Part shown: positions 19,973-29,996 of the stretch, in pieces
How the letters are laid out: every line of letters starts with the position of its first letter
Position numbering within the stretch: position 1 is the first letter of the stretch
The notes under the pieces: model-generated
Told to the model about the DNA's origin: nothing
What the model saw: only the letters and a program-made list of their open reading frames with translations
Database searches by the model: none
Made by a program: the position numbers and the translations under genes
Assembly (NCBI GenBank): GCA_015501075.1
Contig: JADNYJ010000365.1
Coordinates: 1 to 32,250, forward strand
DNA: 32,250 nucleotides
Direction: 5' to 3'
DNA from: Gymnopilus junonius
Taxonomy: Eukaryota; Basidiomycota; Agaricomycetes; Agaricales; Galerinaceae

Positions 19973-20954
19973 ATGGCAGATTCATCAATCCCTTTGGCCA
20001 AGACAGACCCTCCACCCAATTTTTTCTCTGATTATTCCGTTGTGTTGTCGGTGCCCCTAAAGAGGCGTATGCAGTTCTCGGAACCTCTGCAGGCCACGAA
20101 CGCGTGTGTCGACTATCCAAGCTCTGCGCAGAATTCAAGTTACTGGAAAAGGATGCCGTTGACCTTCCAGTCCCTGCACATCCGGATGGCAAGACATTAA
20201 AGGATGTTGCTGTGCGAACGTCTGTTGCGACTGCTGGCGTAGACGGAAGTAGGAATCAGGACGAGCAGGGCGGGGGCATACAAATCACACGTCAACACTT
20301 CACAATGGAGGAAACAGTGCCCTCCTGTTTGGCTTGCTAAAATCCAAAGTACTTCTGACAGGAACTCTTTCTTGGGACGACTCTGTTCTTTCATCATCAT
20401 CCTCGGAACCGTCCTCCGAAACAGAATCCTCTGACAATCAGGATGACAGCCCTTTGTACGCTCTATATGAGTCTATTGCAAGCGGCAGTGGACTTGTTGT
20501 ATGGAAATTGCGAACATTTACCAAAGAAGTGGGCGACCCGGAGAAGACAAGAGTGACAGAACGGGTAGAGGGCTGGGCGCCGAAATTGCTGAGGGCCATT
20601 GTGCAAAATGAGACTACAAAGGGGCACAGGTTTGTGCTTTGTACTTTGTTGTCCTTTTCCGAACTGATTTTCTTTCAGAGCTCACATGGACTCGTACCAT
20701 ACACTTTTCTAGATGCTGTAGAGGACATTTTCCCTAATTATGCCTTTCCAGAGTTTTCCAGAGCCTTTGTAGGGTTGGTTTCTTGCTATACTGTACACGT
20801 GCGCAGTATATCCATTTATTCGAAGTGGAAAGGTGATCGACCTTGGCCGTGCCTTTCTGAGCCTCATTTTATTAAATTAACGGAGGAGAGAGATAGGATC
20901 GCATGTGGAATCAAAGGGCACAGCAGCGTACAAGGAATTCGAATGCGTGGCTAA
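19973..20954 (+). pseudogene. Unrecognised, probably decayed or unresolved multi-exon gene
   Basis: Coding-like stretches sit in different frames. One starts MADSSIPLAKTDPPP at 19973. A better-looking stretch in another frame (about 20020-20340) contains KEAYAVLGTSAGHERVC and EKDAVDLPVPAHPDGK. A third (20334-20954, no early ATG) is Ser/Glu/Asp-rich at first and later reads WAPKLLRAIV and TFLDAVEDIFPNYAFPEF. A plausible intron lies at about 20631-20679 (GTTTGT to TTTCAG). I could not find a splice model linking all parts, and CCACCATGTAAGC at 19934-19946 looks like a start codon damaged at a splice donor. No domain is recognised. It may be a real gene with introns I missed. Confidence 0.3.
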
Positions 20955-21940
20955 TTCATTCATGGCCACGAGGGTTTGCCACTCATTTCCGTTTTCGGCA
21001 AAGTTAATGGATGGCCCTAAAAAATGAAGGGTGTCGGAGTATAATGCCGCGTCTTTTACTAGTCGATAATGGATATCCATGCGCAGCCATATCCATTGTC
21101 CCAAGGACGTATAAAATTCCCCACCGAAGAGTCGGCAATCCATTTAGAGGCACAAAAGCAACTACCCAATCCTAGAAAACCCGTTATCACTTACACCCTG
21201 AAATCCTTGCATGAGTTGAAAACCCGTTGATCGGGCTCAAAGCGTCTCTACGGACTCTAGTACTTACGTAGTTATGTTTATAGTTTATATCGTATTTTTT
21301 GCCAATCTGACTGTAATATGAAGAGTACACATTTACCCCGTTATTTCCCATCAAACTACATATATGACGAGCTTTCGCCTTCAACAAAAATTGCAGCTTG
21401 CTGGAAATCTTATAGTAGGAATATCATTCCGTGTCCATTTCATCTAATGCCGAAATTAAGTTCCGGGTCACCAGTACGGACGGAAAGCAAGGCATACTAC
21501 AACGGAATTTTAGATTTAACTAAAGTTATCAGCCTCGAGTGAGTCGAGTCACCCTGCTGCAGAGCCTAGTGGGTCCGCCTCATATCCAGTTGGAGTAATA
21601 GTCGGCAATCAATATCCTTGTGCCAAACTTGGTGTGGTGCACAATACTTTTTCACCGCCCTTGGTCAACGGTCGCTCAGACTCCGTATTTATTTCACGCT
21701 GCGGAACAGAATAGGTTCCAGCCGTGGACAACATGTTATTTCCGACCTTGACTGTGGCCACATTGCTCGGAGAGAAGCATATACTTAGCTGTGTGTTAAC
21801 CACGGCCGAGTTGCTCTACTTTCGGGAGAGTTAAGCTCGTAACATGTCCATGGACGGGTCGGTAAATGCAACGCAAAGTCAAGGAAGTGCTCGAGTAGTA
21901 TGGCGTACCTAGAAGTTCCATTTGACCTTCCACTTCCTCA
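20955..21940. other. Intergenic, no convincing gene
   Basis: An 88-codon minus-strand ORF with an ATG at 21143 and other short frames are present but have no recognisable domain or context. A small palindromic stretch, CTCGAGTGAGTCGAG, lies near 21535. Confidence 0.4.
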
Positions 21941-21947
21941 TATATAA
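21941..21947 (+). promoter_or_regulatory. TATA box of the first DUF6914-like gene
   Basis: TATATAA lies 165 bp before the ATG at 22106. The paralog has the same heptamer 148 bp before its ATG. A start site about 30 bp downstream would exclude the in-frame ATG at 21947 from the mRNA and supports the start at 22106. Confidence 0.6.
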
Positions 21948-22105
21948 TGTCAATAAAAAGGCCTTTCCACATCCCACTCAGGTTCCTTTCCAAAGCTAAA
22001 GTAGCAACAGTTCTTCAACACCCTTCAGTGAGCTTCGTAAACAATTTATTTGTTATTGAGGTTTCAGAGAAACTGATAAAATTCACCAACCAGGCACTCA
22101 CAGTA

Positions 22106-22522
22106 ATGTCCACCTTGAAACTTGGGATCGCGTTCTATGCCCAGCAAGATCGTCGCGGCCGTCCAAGGAGCCCTCACTGGGCACTAGTCGCTCATCGGAC
22201 CAACTATGCTGCGCCCGACGTGCAGGTATTTCAAGCCCGCTTCCGAGCCGACACCCAGTGGGTCCTCGCACACCGAACTGTCCCTCTTCTCTCCAACGCG
22301 TCGAGCTTGATGGGCGTCATACACATAGCAGATGTTAATATTTCCCCTGGCGTTCTTGACAGCTTCGTGCGATCCTTCCCTGCCAGCAAGAACGACGACG
22401 ATCCGAGCGGCAATATAGTTTGGGATTGCTCGAACTGGGTGATTCGTGTTTTGCATTATTTGACTAACCAGAACGTTCTCAGTCTTCCTTGGAGAATTAA
22501 TGACTTCTATCAGAATATATAG
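22106..22522 (+). CDS. DUF6914-like protein, paralog 1 (138 aa, probably C-terminally truncated)
   Basis: The intronless ORF begins MSTLKLGIAFYAQQ, which aligns with the second paralog's start. Shared blocks are PHWALVAH (His24), MGVIHIAD, SFPASKNDDDPS and WDCSNWVIRVLHYL (Cys108). A His in an HWALV context followed by Cys before a hydrophobic helix resembles the order of catalytic residues in circularly permuted papain-like folds (LRAT, PPPDE); this is inference. The upstream in-frame extension to 21947 overlaps the TATA region and is unlikely to be translated. The TAG at 22520-22522 cuts the protein where the paralog continues; after the stop, the frame reads PRIEVLKNTP, like KKRIAALKALP in the paralog, up to TGA at 22592-22594. 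The family assignment is from memory. Confidence 0.7.
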   Translation: MSTLKLGIAFYAQQDRRGRPRSPHWALVAHRTNYAAPDVQVFQARFRADTQWVLAHRTVPLLSNASSLMGVIHIADVNISPGVLDSFVRSFPASKNDDDPSGNIVWDCSNWVIRVLHYLTNQNVLSLPWRINDFYQNI

Positions 22523-22594
22523 CCTAGGATTGAGGTGCTCAAGAATACCCCTCACAATCCCAGTGTCCCTTTGGTCATCCCCCTCGTTGCCTGA

Positions 22595-22976
22595 TGGCTA
22601 CGCATAGCCTGATCGCGTTCCCCCATAGTACTTGTAGTATGTCTAGTTAATACCGCCCAGTTTCCGTAGAATGTTGTAGACAATAGACTCGGAATCTGTG
22701 AATGTTATTCTCTTCGTTTTCATTCCATCGACCCGAGTGCAGTGCCTCTGGAGTTGTGTCACCTCCTGCCTTTTTGGGATAACCTTCCGAATCCATTTTT
22801 CGCCAACTTGTAGTTTGGTCGGTATCAAAAGAACGCTCATCCACGATGCATATGAAAACGAGTGGGTGACACTATCAGTTACAATAGTAGAGCCCCCATG
22901 CGAGTACTGCTTCCGAGGGAACGTAAAATGGAATTGCCCTTGATCCCAATATCCGAGAGCTCGTCCCACGCTGTCC
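22595..22976. other. Intergenic region between the two DUF6914-like paralogs
   Basis: A 108-codon minus-strand open frame (22643-22969) begins only with GTG and has no recognised domain. No firm gene is called. Confidence 0.4.
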
Positions 22977-22983
22977 TATATAA
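22977..22983 (+). promoter_or_regulatory. TATA box of the second DUF6914-like gene
   Basis: TATATAA lies 148 bp upstream of the ATG at 23125, paralleling the arrangement of the first paralog. Confidence 0.6.
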
Positions 22984-23124
22984 TAGCAGAGTGGTTCCAT
23001 CGTTGATTTCTTCTCCCTTTACTGCCCACCCGACCATTATCTGCAGAGTAAGTGGCACATAGACCTTTCCTGTCAGATAGGAAAGCTGAAGAGATGAGCG
23101 GTCCAGTCATTCAAAGCAGACGGG

Positions 23125-23655
23125 ATGTCTGCAGCTTCAACCAAAATAGGAATCGCTATCTACGCACAGCAAGGTCCATATGGTCGTCCCCGGAACCCAC
23201 ATTGGTCACTTGTGCTACACCCTACATCATTCAGCGCCAAAGATGTAAGGGTATACCACCTCCGGAATCGCGGCAATACATGGTTCTTGGGTCATGAAGT
23301 ACGGGACCTACCCAGAATGGGTGACCTCATCGGCGTGTTGCACGTTGCGGATATTCCGGGGTCAGCGTTCAATGATGCCAAAGAAAACCCACAGAAGGCA
23401 TTCGGAATAGACCAGTTAGACGTGTTCATCAAAACGTTCCCTGCGACTAGGAATGGAGACGACCCAAGCAAGCTTTTCATTTGGTCTTGTGAATCCTATG
23501 TCATTCGGGCATTGGCCTATCTCGGCGAGGCTGGCGCCTTTAAACTCCCTTGTAATCCCGACGGAATGTACGAATATACCAAGAAAAGGATTGCGGCTCT
23601 GAAAGCTCTGCCATCGTCTGCAGATGAGATTACTATTATTTCTTATACAGAATGA
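23125..23655 (+). CDS. DUF6914-like protein, paralog 2 (176 aa)
   Basis: Complete intronless ORF in the same direction as its paralog. It begins MSAASTKIGIAIYAQQ and contains NPHWSLVLHP (His26), MGDLIGVLHVADIPG, TFPATRNGDDPSKLFIW and SCESYVIRALAYL (Cys122). Relative to paralog 1 it has a loop insertion of about 15 residues (about 82-95) and a full C-terminal helix (YTKKRIAALKALP). The His and Cys positions match paralog 1, supporting functional importance. There is no signal peptide and no membrane segment, so a cytosolic protein is likely. Function unknown. The duplication is tandem, with each copy keeping its own TATA promoter. Confidence 0.8.
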   Translation: MSAASTKIGIAIYAQQGPYGRPRNPHWSLVLHPTSFSAKDVRVYHLRNRGNTWFLGHEVRDLPRMGDLIGVLHVADIPGSAFNDAKENPQKAFGIDQLDVFIKTFPATRNGDDPSKLFIWSCESYVIRALAYLGEAGAFKLPCNPDGMYEYTKKRIAALKALPSSADEITIISYTE

Positions 23656-24154
23656 GAACGTACATTTTGTGAGGTGCAATGGTTGGACTTCGGCAAAATG
23701 AGCTGCTTTCATTCACCTTCAATATTCAATAGCTGCAGATTGTCACATAAGACACCATTATCATGACATTTCAGTGATCATACACAAGTCACTAGGTGTG
23801 CTATAAATTATACTCAGTATAAGCGTCCATGAGCTCATGATGGCGGAGCGGAATTGGTATCCAAGTAAAGACCCAAAAAACGATCGCTCCTTTGTGAGGC
23901 AAGCGTACAGCAAATCTGTCCTTCCGTGTTGACTGGAGACCTCATCCATCCAGTCAGTCTTCATTACGCATAGTCTGAAGACTCGCGAATATCAGCAAAT
24001 AAAAGTCAAAGTGGCTGTTGCATGGGATATGACGTCGTCCTATTTGTGGTCAAGAATGCGAGGAGGTCTGCTCCCGGAATGGGTATGCCTTTCTTCTGTC
24101 TATGATCGCAAAGATACATCTGTTAAGATATAATGAATAGCGTAAGTGAAAGAC
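23656..24154. other. Intergenic, no gene seen
   Basis: 3' regions of the converging DUF6914-like gene (plus) and Vtc1-like gene (minus). No coding signal. Confidence 0.55.
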
Positions 24155-25050
24155 TTACAATTCGCGAACTGAAAAGTGACAATGCAGACACAACATTAGA
24201 AAACAAGCGACGAACGTGCTTGAGTGGAAGTGTTTTTAAATAACAAACAGGGCCTTACATACCTCGAATGATGAAATTAGCCAAGACTGCTGTGAAGAGT
24301 GCGATACTGAGGAGAATGGGTCCGGCGAGAGCATCTACATCGGAAAACAAGAAAGTTGAAGTAAGTGCTGGTAAGAGCGAGGAAGGTGCTGTATACCGAA
24401 GTGGCCTGGATCCCGGCGGCGGATCATGTTTATTCTGTGCTGATATAAAGCATAAGCGTAAACCTGCAAATTTGAGCTCAGCATAGGAGGAAGGGACTGT
24501 GGTGTCGAAACTAACAAGGACGCAAACACTGATGATTGCATATGTATAGGCAAAGTTACGCGCGATGTCGTCTTTCGACGCGTTGAACAATCCAAGGGAA
24601 AAGGCGGCAAGAAGAACAGAGATATTAAGCCAAGACACCCATGCTGCATGTGAAGCTTGTCGATACACTTCCTTCGCAAAAAGATCGAGAAGACGCACTT
24701 CGTTCATTTGCAAACCAAACCTTTCCTTCTACCTTGACGGAAGTTGGGATTTTTTTGGGAACATGGACATTGGGCGGTAAGGAATTAATAGCATGGTAAT
24801 CGCGAACTGTCGGCCTTTCCCCTCCCTCGGCGAGTTCTGTTTCTGGGATGTTATCGGCTCGAAGATGCCGGGCTGGTCGTCGAACACGGGGAAGAGACGC
24901 TAAGGCAGATTGAGAAAAGGGCGACAGGATGGCATGCCATGATCTGCGCATCAGAGACTCGTTCTGGTCTGGCGTTCTGAGCTGAGCATTGTCGTCGTGG
25001 ACATCGTGGGCGCCGTTCTCGACGCCGTTGCCATTATGCTCAGAGGCCAT
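24155..25050 (-). CDS. VTC1: Vtc1-like vacuolar transporter chaperone subunit (210 aa, 5 exons)
   Basis: Vtc1 is a small membrane subunit of the vacuolar polyphosphate polymerase complex. Exons on the minus strand are 25050-24699, 24643-24516, 24463-24397, 24334-24263 and 24168-24155; together they make exactly 211 codons. The N-terminal about 117 residues are hydrophilic. The hallmark VEGKVWFANERTWVSWLN then opens the domain with three membrane helices: WLNISVLLAAFSLGLFN, AYTYAIISVCVLVYAYALY and GPILLSIALFTAVLANFII. The basic loop INMIRRRDPGHF lies between helices 2 and 3. The protein ends FIIRVREL. The N-terminal extension is longer than in yeast Vtc1 (about 129 aa overall), so this could be a lineage-specific paralog, and no SPX domain is present. 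It shares a 228-bp upstream region with the divergent DnaJ gene. Confidence 0.88.
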
Positions 25051-25278
25051 GGGGGTTATGACGAAGTTGTCTAGAGCGGCACGAGATCACGGGTTCGGCC
25101 AGACTCATGTCGGAGAATGAATTTAACCGCGAATAACCGCCCAGATTCTAGAACGCGGTGACATCATGTGGGCACTCCTGGAAAGCTCTCGGACATTCCA
25201 TGCGCATCCTCCGATAAATACAAGAGTAGCTCGACGGTTCAAAACATCTCGTAACTTTATTGCACCCCTTCATCCTTC
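25051..25278. promoter_or_regulatory. Bidirectional promoter between Vtc1-like and DnaJ genes, with heat-shock-element core
   Basis: TTCTAGAA at 25146-25153 is the inverted nGAAn core bound by heat-shock factor. GGAAAGCTC and ACATTCC further right may be weaker pentamers. An AT-rich GATAAATA near 25213 lies about 65 bp before the DnaJ ATG. Heat induction of the co-chaperone would fit known Hsp40 regulation; this is inferred from motifs only. Confidence 0.5.
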
Positions 25279-26642
25279 ATGGGTACTGACTATTACAAGC
25301 TGCTTGGCGTCGACAAATCCGCCACAGACGATGAAATCAAGAAGGCGTACAAGAAGATGGTGAGTTCTCTTCTTTTTTTTCCCGCGTTCTAGAGAGGATC
25401 ACTCACAACTTGTGGTTTAGGCCTTGAAATGGCATCCTGACCGTAATAAAGGGTCAGAAGAAGCCAACCGTAAATTCAAAGAGGTAATCTGACTTCCTTT
25501 TTTGACTATTTGAGTAAGTGTACTGACTCCTGTTCCTTTTACAGATCTCAGAAGCCTTTGAGGTTCTGAGCGACAGTAATAAAAGAGCTGTTTACGATCA
25601 GTTCGGTGAAGAGGGTCTCAAGGGTGGAGGAGGCCCTCCGCCAGGTGCTGGTGGTCCTGGCAGCTTCTCTGGCTTCTCTGGTTTCCCAGGTGGTGGCGGA
25701 GGCGGAGGTCCAACGACGTTCACTTTCACCTCTGGTCCAGGAGGAAATTTCAGTAGCGCAGGAGGGCGGGGCGGATTTTCTCCAACTGACCCTCAAAAGA
25801 TATTTGAGTAAGCGCCCTTTGAATTTCTACTGTTTTACCCGATTTTCTTAATGTGATTTTAATTTTACAGGCAAATGTTTGGTGGAGCAGGATTGTTTGG
25901 CGGCATGGGTGGTATGGGCGGCATGGGTGGTGGCCGAAGCCGCAGTGCCATGTTCGCGGATGACGACGACGATATGAATGGCTTCTCGTTCTCCTCCGGC
26001 GGGATGCCAGGCGGGATGCCCCGAAGACCGCAACCCACCCGGACAAGTTCAGCGAAGCGTCCACCATCACCGGAAAAGAAAGAACGGTCAGAAATCGTCA
26101 AACCTCTCAAAGTCACCCTAGAAGACCTCTACAGCGGCACGACGAAGCACCTCAAAGTCGGCCGACGTTTACTTGACGGTACAACTGAGGACAAGGTCCT
26201 CGAAGTTAAAATCCATCCTGGATGGAAGAGCGGCACTAAGATCCGCTTCCCGCACGCTGGCAACGAGCTACCAACTGGCGAGTCGCAAGACCTCGTCTTC
26301 GTGGTAGAAGAAAAGCCCCACGCCGTCTTCAAGCGAGAAGGCAACGACTTGATCGCCAAAGTTGGCATTCCATTATTAGATGCGCTCGCTGGCACGGAGG
26401 GCACCCCGAAGAAGACTCTTGAATTGCTGGACGGACGAAAGTTACAGGTGCCAGTACCGCACGGTATCGTGAAACCTGGGCAGACTATCACGATTCCTGG
26501 CGAGGGCATGCCTGTGCGAAAGGACGGTGCCGTGCAGAAGAAGGGTGACCTCACAGTGCAATGGAACGTTGTCTTCCCTGACCGATTAACACCCACGCAG
26601 AAGGAGGGCCTTCGCAAGATTCTGGGCCCTTCAATCGACTAA
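25279..26642 (+). CDS. SIS1: Class B DnaJ/Hsp40 co-chaperone, Sis1-like (392 aa, 4 exons)
   Basis: Stimulates Hsp70 ATPase activity and delivers clients in the cytosol and nucleus. Exons are 25279-25359, 25421-25483, 25545-25807 and 25871-26642; they sum to exactly 393 codons. The J domain (residues about 4-70) starts DYYKLLGV and contains the WHPDRN loop with the essential HPD. A long Gly/Phe and Gly/Met-rich region follows (about 70-180: [28 protein letters not shown]). There is no CxxCxGxG zinc finger, which makes it class B rather than Ydj1-like. The C-terminal client-binding domains run from about 205 (VTLEDLYSG) through [12 protein letters not shown] to [12 protein letters not shown], with a dimerisation end at [14 protein letters not shown]. 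All splice phases close, so the gene is intact. The introns match Agaricomycete size. Confidence 0.95.
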
Positions 26643-27107
26643 ACCTTTCCACCCTCATTCGTCAACAGGACCTTCTTCGAAGTGTAGATCTAAAACCACC
26701 ATCAAGGGCTCGTCGCACCCCTTCCCCCTTTGTAGCACTTCCGCCGTCCCGATTTCGTAAATTCTATTGCAATCCTTAATAGATACCCCATATTACCTGT
26801 ATCAAAGCATTGTATCAGTATCATCCATTATTCTACCTCAATGCAATTTTTATTTCTCTGTATCAATCAAGTCCAGTTTCAGTGGGTGTCGCATATGAAA
26901 TATTTCCACCATCGAGAAATATAATCTGATGTGTAGGTATACAATAAAGGACGAGAGAAATACGAAACATTACAAATATCCAGTGTGGTGAATATAGATA
27001 AATAGCGATAACGATAATAGGCTGTATAACTGAGATAAGATTTGGATTCCAGCGTCGCAGTGAGTAAAGCTTACTTTCAACTTCATCCCTATTGACATAG
27101 TCTTGGA
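26643..27107. other. Intergenic between convergent genes, no gene seen
   Basis: 3' regions of the DnaJ gene (plus) and the first DUF7918-like gene (minus). AT-rich, with no coding signal beyond a chance frame on the minus strand. Confidence 0.55.
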
Positions 27108-28283
27108 TCATGTCAAATCGATGATCTCACCAGGGACGAAGTGCGACTTCGCCTCTGCCTTGACTATTTTTCTGGGCCGCTTATTCGCCTTTTTAGAGCG
27201 ACGCACTGCAAGAATTTCCTTCCGCAGTTTTTCAACTTGATCTTGGAAGGATGAAAGTTGCTGAAGCAAGGCGTTCTCTTGGTTATCGCCATCATTGTCT
27301 TCATTGTCTGATTCGTTTTTAACTTCAGTCAACCTCCTTTTACGGACAGACGATGACGAAGGAGTCGGTTCTTCTTTGACAGGTGTTGGCTCGCGAGGAG
27401 CAATACCGTTCGCCTGAAGGACAGCTGAAATCCAAGAGGTAAGGGGTTTGTAATACTTGGCCGGTCAACCGGTAATAAACGCACCTAGAGGCCTGTATTT
27501 AAAGACAAATGTTGCCAATTTGCTCCGTGGCTCAAACTTGATAAACCTTGAAGGTTCTTCCCTTTGCCGCGTTTCTCCAAGTCTAACGAGGCGAGTAAAA
27601 TAAACGAGCATCAAGCACGAAACAGGGAGGCAAGCAGCCGAAGAACGTACATTATTTGATGATCGAGGGCCTTCTTGGAGCGCTCGTGTATCTCTTCAGG
27701 CTCTGGTATAGGAAGGAGAGGAGGGTTTATAGATTCCGGCTCCTTTGATAAGACAACTGCTTGAAAGACATCAATTTTGATCTCTCCTATGTTTTGTGAG
27801 TTATTTTCTTCCAGATATACATCATCATCTGGGAATGTAATACATGAATATCAAAGCTTTCAGCACCTTAAAGAAATGAATAGACTGTGCTTACCAGTTG
27901 TTTTCAAAGACCCAAACTTGAAATCACGGACCCCCGTTGAGGAAATTGTGGAATAAGACAAGGTCCTGACCTTCCCCCAGTTCTCCCTCCGAAATAGCTT
28001 CCTTAGGCATAGGCGCCCATCCAAATAAACGTCGAATGGATAGTCGTAGGCCTCTGCATCACTGGTGCTTTGAGTACAGACAGAAAAAGGCTATCTCTCC
28101 GATTAATAATCACAATAAACCGTAGAGAATGACTAGCTAGCTGACCTTGTCATTCTCAGACGGGATCCAGCACGAGATTTCCTTGATTTCTTCGTTACAA
28201 GTTACATCGTAGTGCTCGACTTCTTTTCCATCCACAGTGACCCAAATTTTATGGTCCTTGAAAGATAAGCAGGTAGTTTGCAT
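27108..28283 (-). CDS. DUF7918-like protein, paralog A (308 aa, 5 exons, intact)
   Basis: Exons are 28283-28146, 28090-27895, 27828-27651, 27582-27485 and 27424-27108; they sum to exactly 309 codons. The N-terminal globular part has WVTVDGKEVEHYDV, CWIPSENDKPFSV, RTLSYSTISSTGVRDFKFG, DDDVYLEE and GEIKIDVF. The conserved IHERSKKALDH and KLATFVFKYRPL blocks follow. The C-terminal third has an acidic linker, a predicted coiled coil (LLQQLSSFQDQVEKLRKEI), a lysine/arginine-rich stretch (RRSKKANKRPRKIVK) and the final residues GEIIDLT, a classic SUMO-interacting motif form. The family is, to my memory, expanded in mushroom-forming fungi, function unknown. Basic tail plus SUMO motif suggest a nuclear location; that is inference. 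Confidence 0.85.
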
Positions 28284-28831
28284 GATGTGTTGAGGTGATC
28301 GTGTCCGAACAAGAGGTATCAGTGCCGTTGTTAAAAGAGACTGTCGTGAATTACAACAAAGCGATTTCAGTTGTGTGTTGTGTAGACGGCCAAGTTAAGC
28401 TCGGAGATATAATATGGGTGCCATAAGGTCGGTTCGGCAACCAAAATTAACGGACTCCGAGTCCAATAGTCCGGAGGAAGCCTTAGAGACTGAGAGGGTC
28501 AACACCCCTTACAACTCAAATTTAAAACGATTTAGTATACTTAAATCAGCATCAACTATTCTAGCACATGTCATTATGAATTAAACAATAATAACTGCGA
28601 CGATCGCCTGAATTAACGTCCCCTACGTGTAAAAGATGAAATAAAAAGTCCATTATACTTCGAGGTAGGGCAGCAAGAATTATATCTGAATAGGAGGAAC
28701 GGAAGGCATAACATGAATCAAGCAAGTAATCGAGAGCTTTGTGTGGCCAAATGAGTGACTTACTGTACAATACATATTAGGCTTTAACAGTGAGAGAACC
28801 ATGATTCATTCTGATATGCCCGAGGTTAAGT
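28284..28831. other. Intergenic between paralogs A and B, no gene seen
   Basis: Contains the promoter of paralog A and 3' region of paralog B. Only one 69-codon chance frame, no domain. Confidence 0.5.
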
Positions 28832-29996
28832 TCACGTCAAGTCGATAACTTCTCCGGGAACGAAGCAGGCCTTCGGTTCTTGCTTGACCTTTTTCTTCGA
28901 CCGCTTATCGGCCTTCCTAGCACGCACTTGATTTATTTCACTTCGTAGTTTCTCCATTTCAGTCTGGAAGGACTCTTGAAAGTTTGAGAGCCTTTCTAGC
29001 AGCACAACTTCTTCGTTTTCCTCCTCCTCATCTTTATCTTCTTCAAATTCTTGCTTCACATCCGAATGTTTCCTCTTTTGAGTCGGTTGGGGAGGCGGAG
29101 TTGGTTGTGAGGAGTCTTCTCGTACAGATAGCAACATCCTCTTATAGGGAGCGATATCAGTGGCCTGAAGTACAGCTACGATATCAAATATAAGCCAAGA
29201 GCCAGCAATACGAAGGCTCGAAAATAAAAATGTACCAAGAGGTCGATATAGGAAGGTGAATGTCGCCAACTTCTCCAGGTAATTGACACGACTACGGCTG
29301 ATTGGTTTCTCCAATTGCCTGCTTTGGCTGAATCTAGTGCACACCATTAACAATCGAGCAACAACTTTTAACGGAGAAATACATTACTTGACTTGATGGT
29401 TAACCGCCTTTTTAGAGCGTTCGTGTACTTTCCCGACCTCTGGAATTGAATAGAAGGCCCCAGTCGACTCTACTTCCAATACTGTCGCTTTGTAAATTTC
29501 AGCTCTAATTTCTCCCAGACTTTGTAGGGTAGAGCCCTCAAGATAGGCATCGTCATCTGTAAGGACATCCGAGGTAAGAAGAGATAGCAATGAACGTAAA
29601 TTGGCGTGACAGTACCAGTTGAGTCCAAGGAACCAAATATGAAATCGCGCACTTCCGTTGCCGATATTGTGGAATATGATATAGTACGTTCCCATTTCAA
29701 ACCCTTCTGGAACAAGAAACTTGCACATGCATGACCATCCAAGAAAATCTTCAAAGCGCAGTCAATTTCGATAGGGTCGTTTCGTACACATATAGCAAAA
29801 GGCTGACACATACAAAGTCGATCAAAGGGTTGTACTACTCAAGTCATGTGTGGGCGCACCTTGTCGTTTTCGGAAGGGATCCAGCATTGGACGCTATTGG
29901 TTGATTCGTCGGAGGTTACACCGTAATGTTCCACCTCCTTTCCGTCGACTGTGATCCAAATTCATGGCCCTTGAACGATAGAAGTTTAGTGCTCAT
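28832..29996 (-). pseudogene. DUF7918-like protein, paralog B (about 311 aa, single-base frameshift in exon 1)
   Basis: Exons are 29996-29860, 29802-29616, 29556-29388, 29333-29236 and 29175-28832. Exon 4 is 98 nt, as in A and C, and intron positions are conserved. Exon 1 is 137 nt against 138 in A: one base is missing near 29962, at the place equivalent to KDHKIW, so translation from the ATG leaves frame after about 17 codons. Everything after is in frame and well conserved: WITVDGKEVEHYGV, CWIPSENDK, RTISYSTISATEVRDFIFG, VHERSKKAVNH, KLATFTFLYRPL, an acidic run, a coiled coil (LERLSNFQESFQTEMEKL), KADKRSKKKVKQEPK, and the terminal GEVIDLT. It is either a very young pseudogene or a single-base sequence error. 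If the base is restored, a complete protein results. Confidence 0.75.

Noticed and set aside
20877..21143. Minus-strand ORF of 88 codons with an ATG
   Set aside because: No recognisable domain, promoter or splice context, and it overlaps the end of the unresolved plus-strand gene.
21947..22105. N-terminal extension of the first DUF6914-like ORF
   Set aside because: The upstream ATG overlaps the TATA box, and the paralog starts at the equivalent of 22106.
22643..22969. Minus-strand open frame of 108 codons between the DUF6914-like genes
   Set aside because: Starts only with GTG, overlaps the region upstream of the second paralog and has no recognisable domain.
25548..26617. Long minus-strand frames opposite the DnaJ gene
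   Set aside because: Antisense shadows of a GC-rich, clearly conserved plus-strand coding sequence.
26863..27111. Hydrophobic minus-strand ORF
   Set aside because: It overlaps the stop of DUF7918 paralog A in another frame and lies in AT-rich 3' sequence; probably chance.
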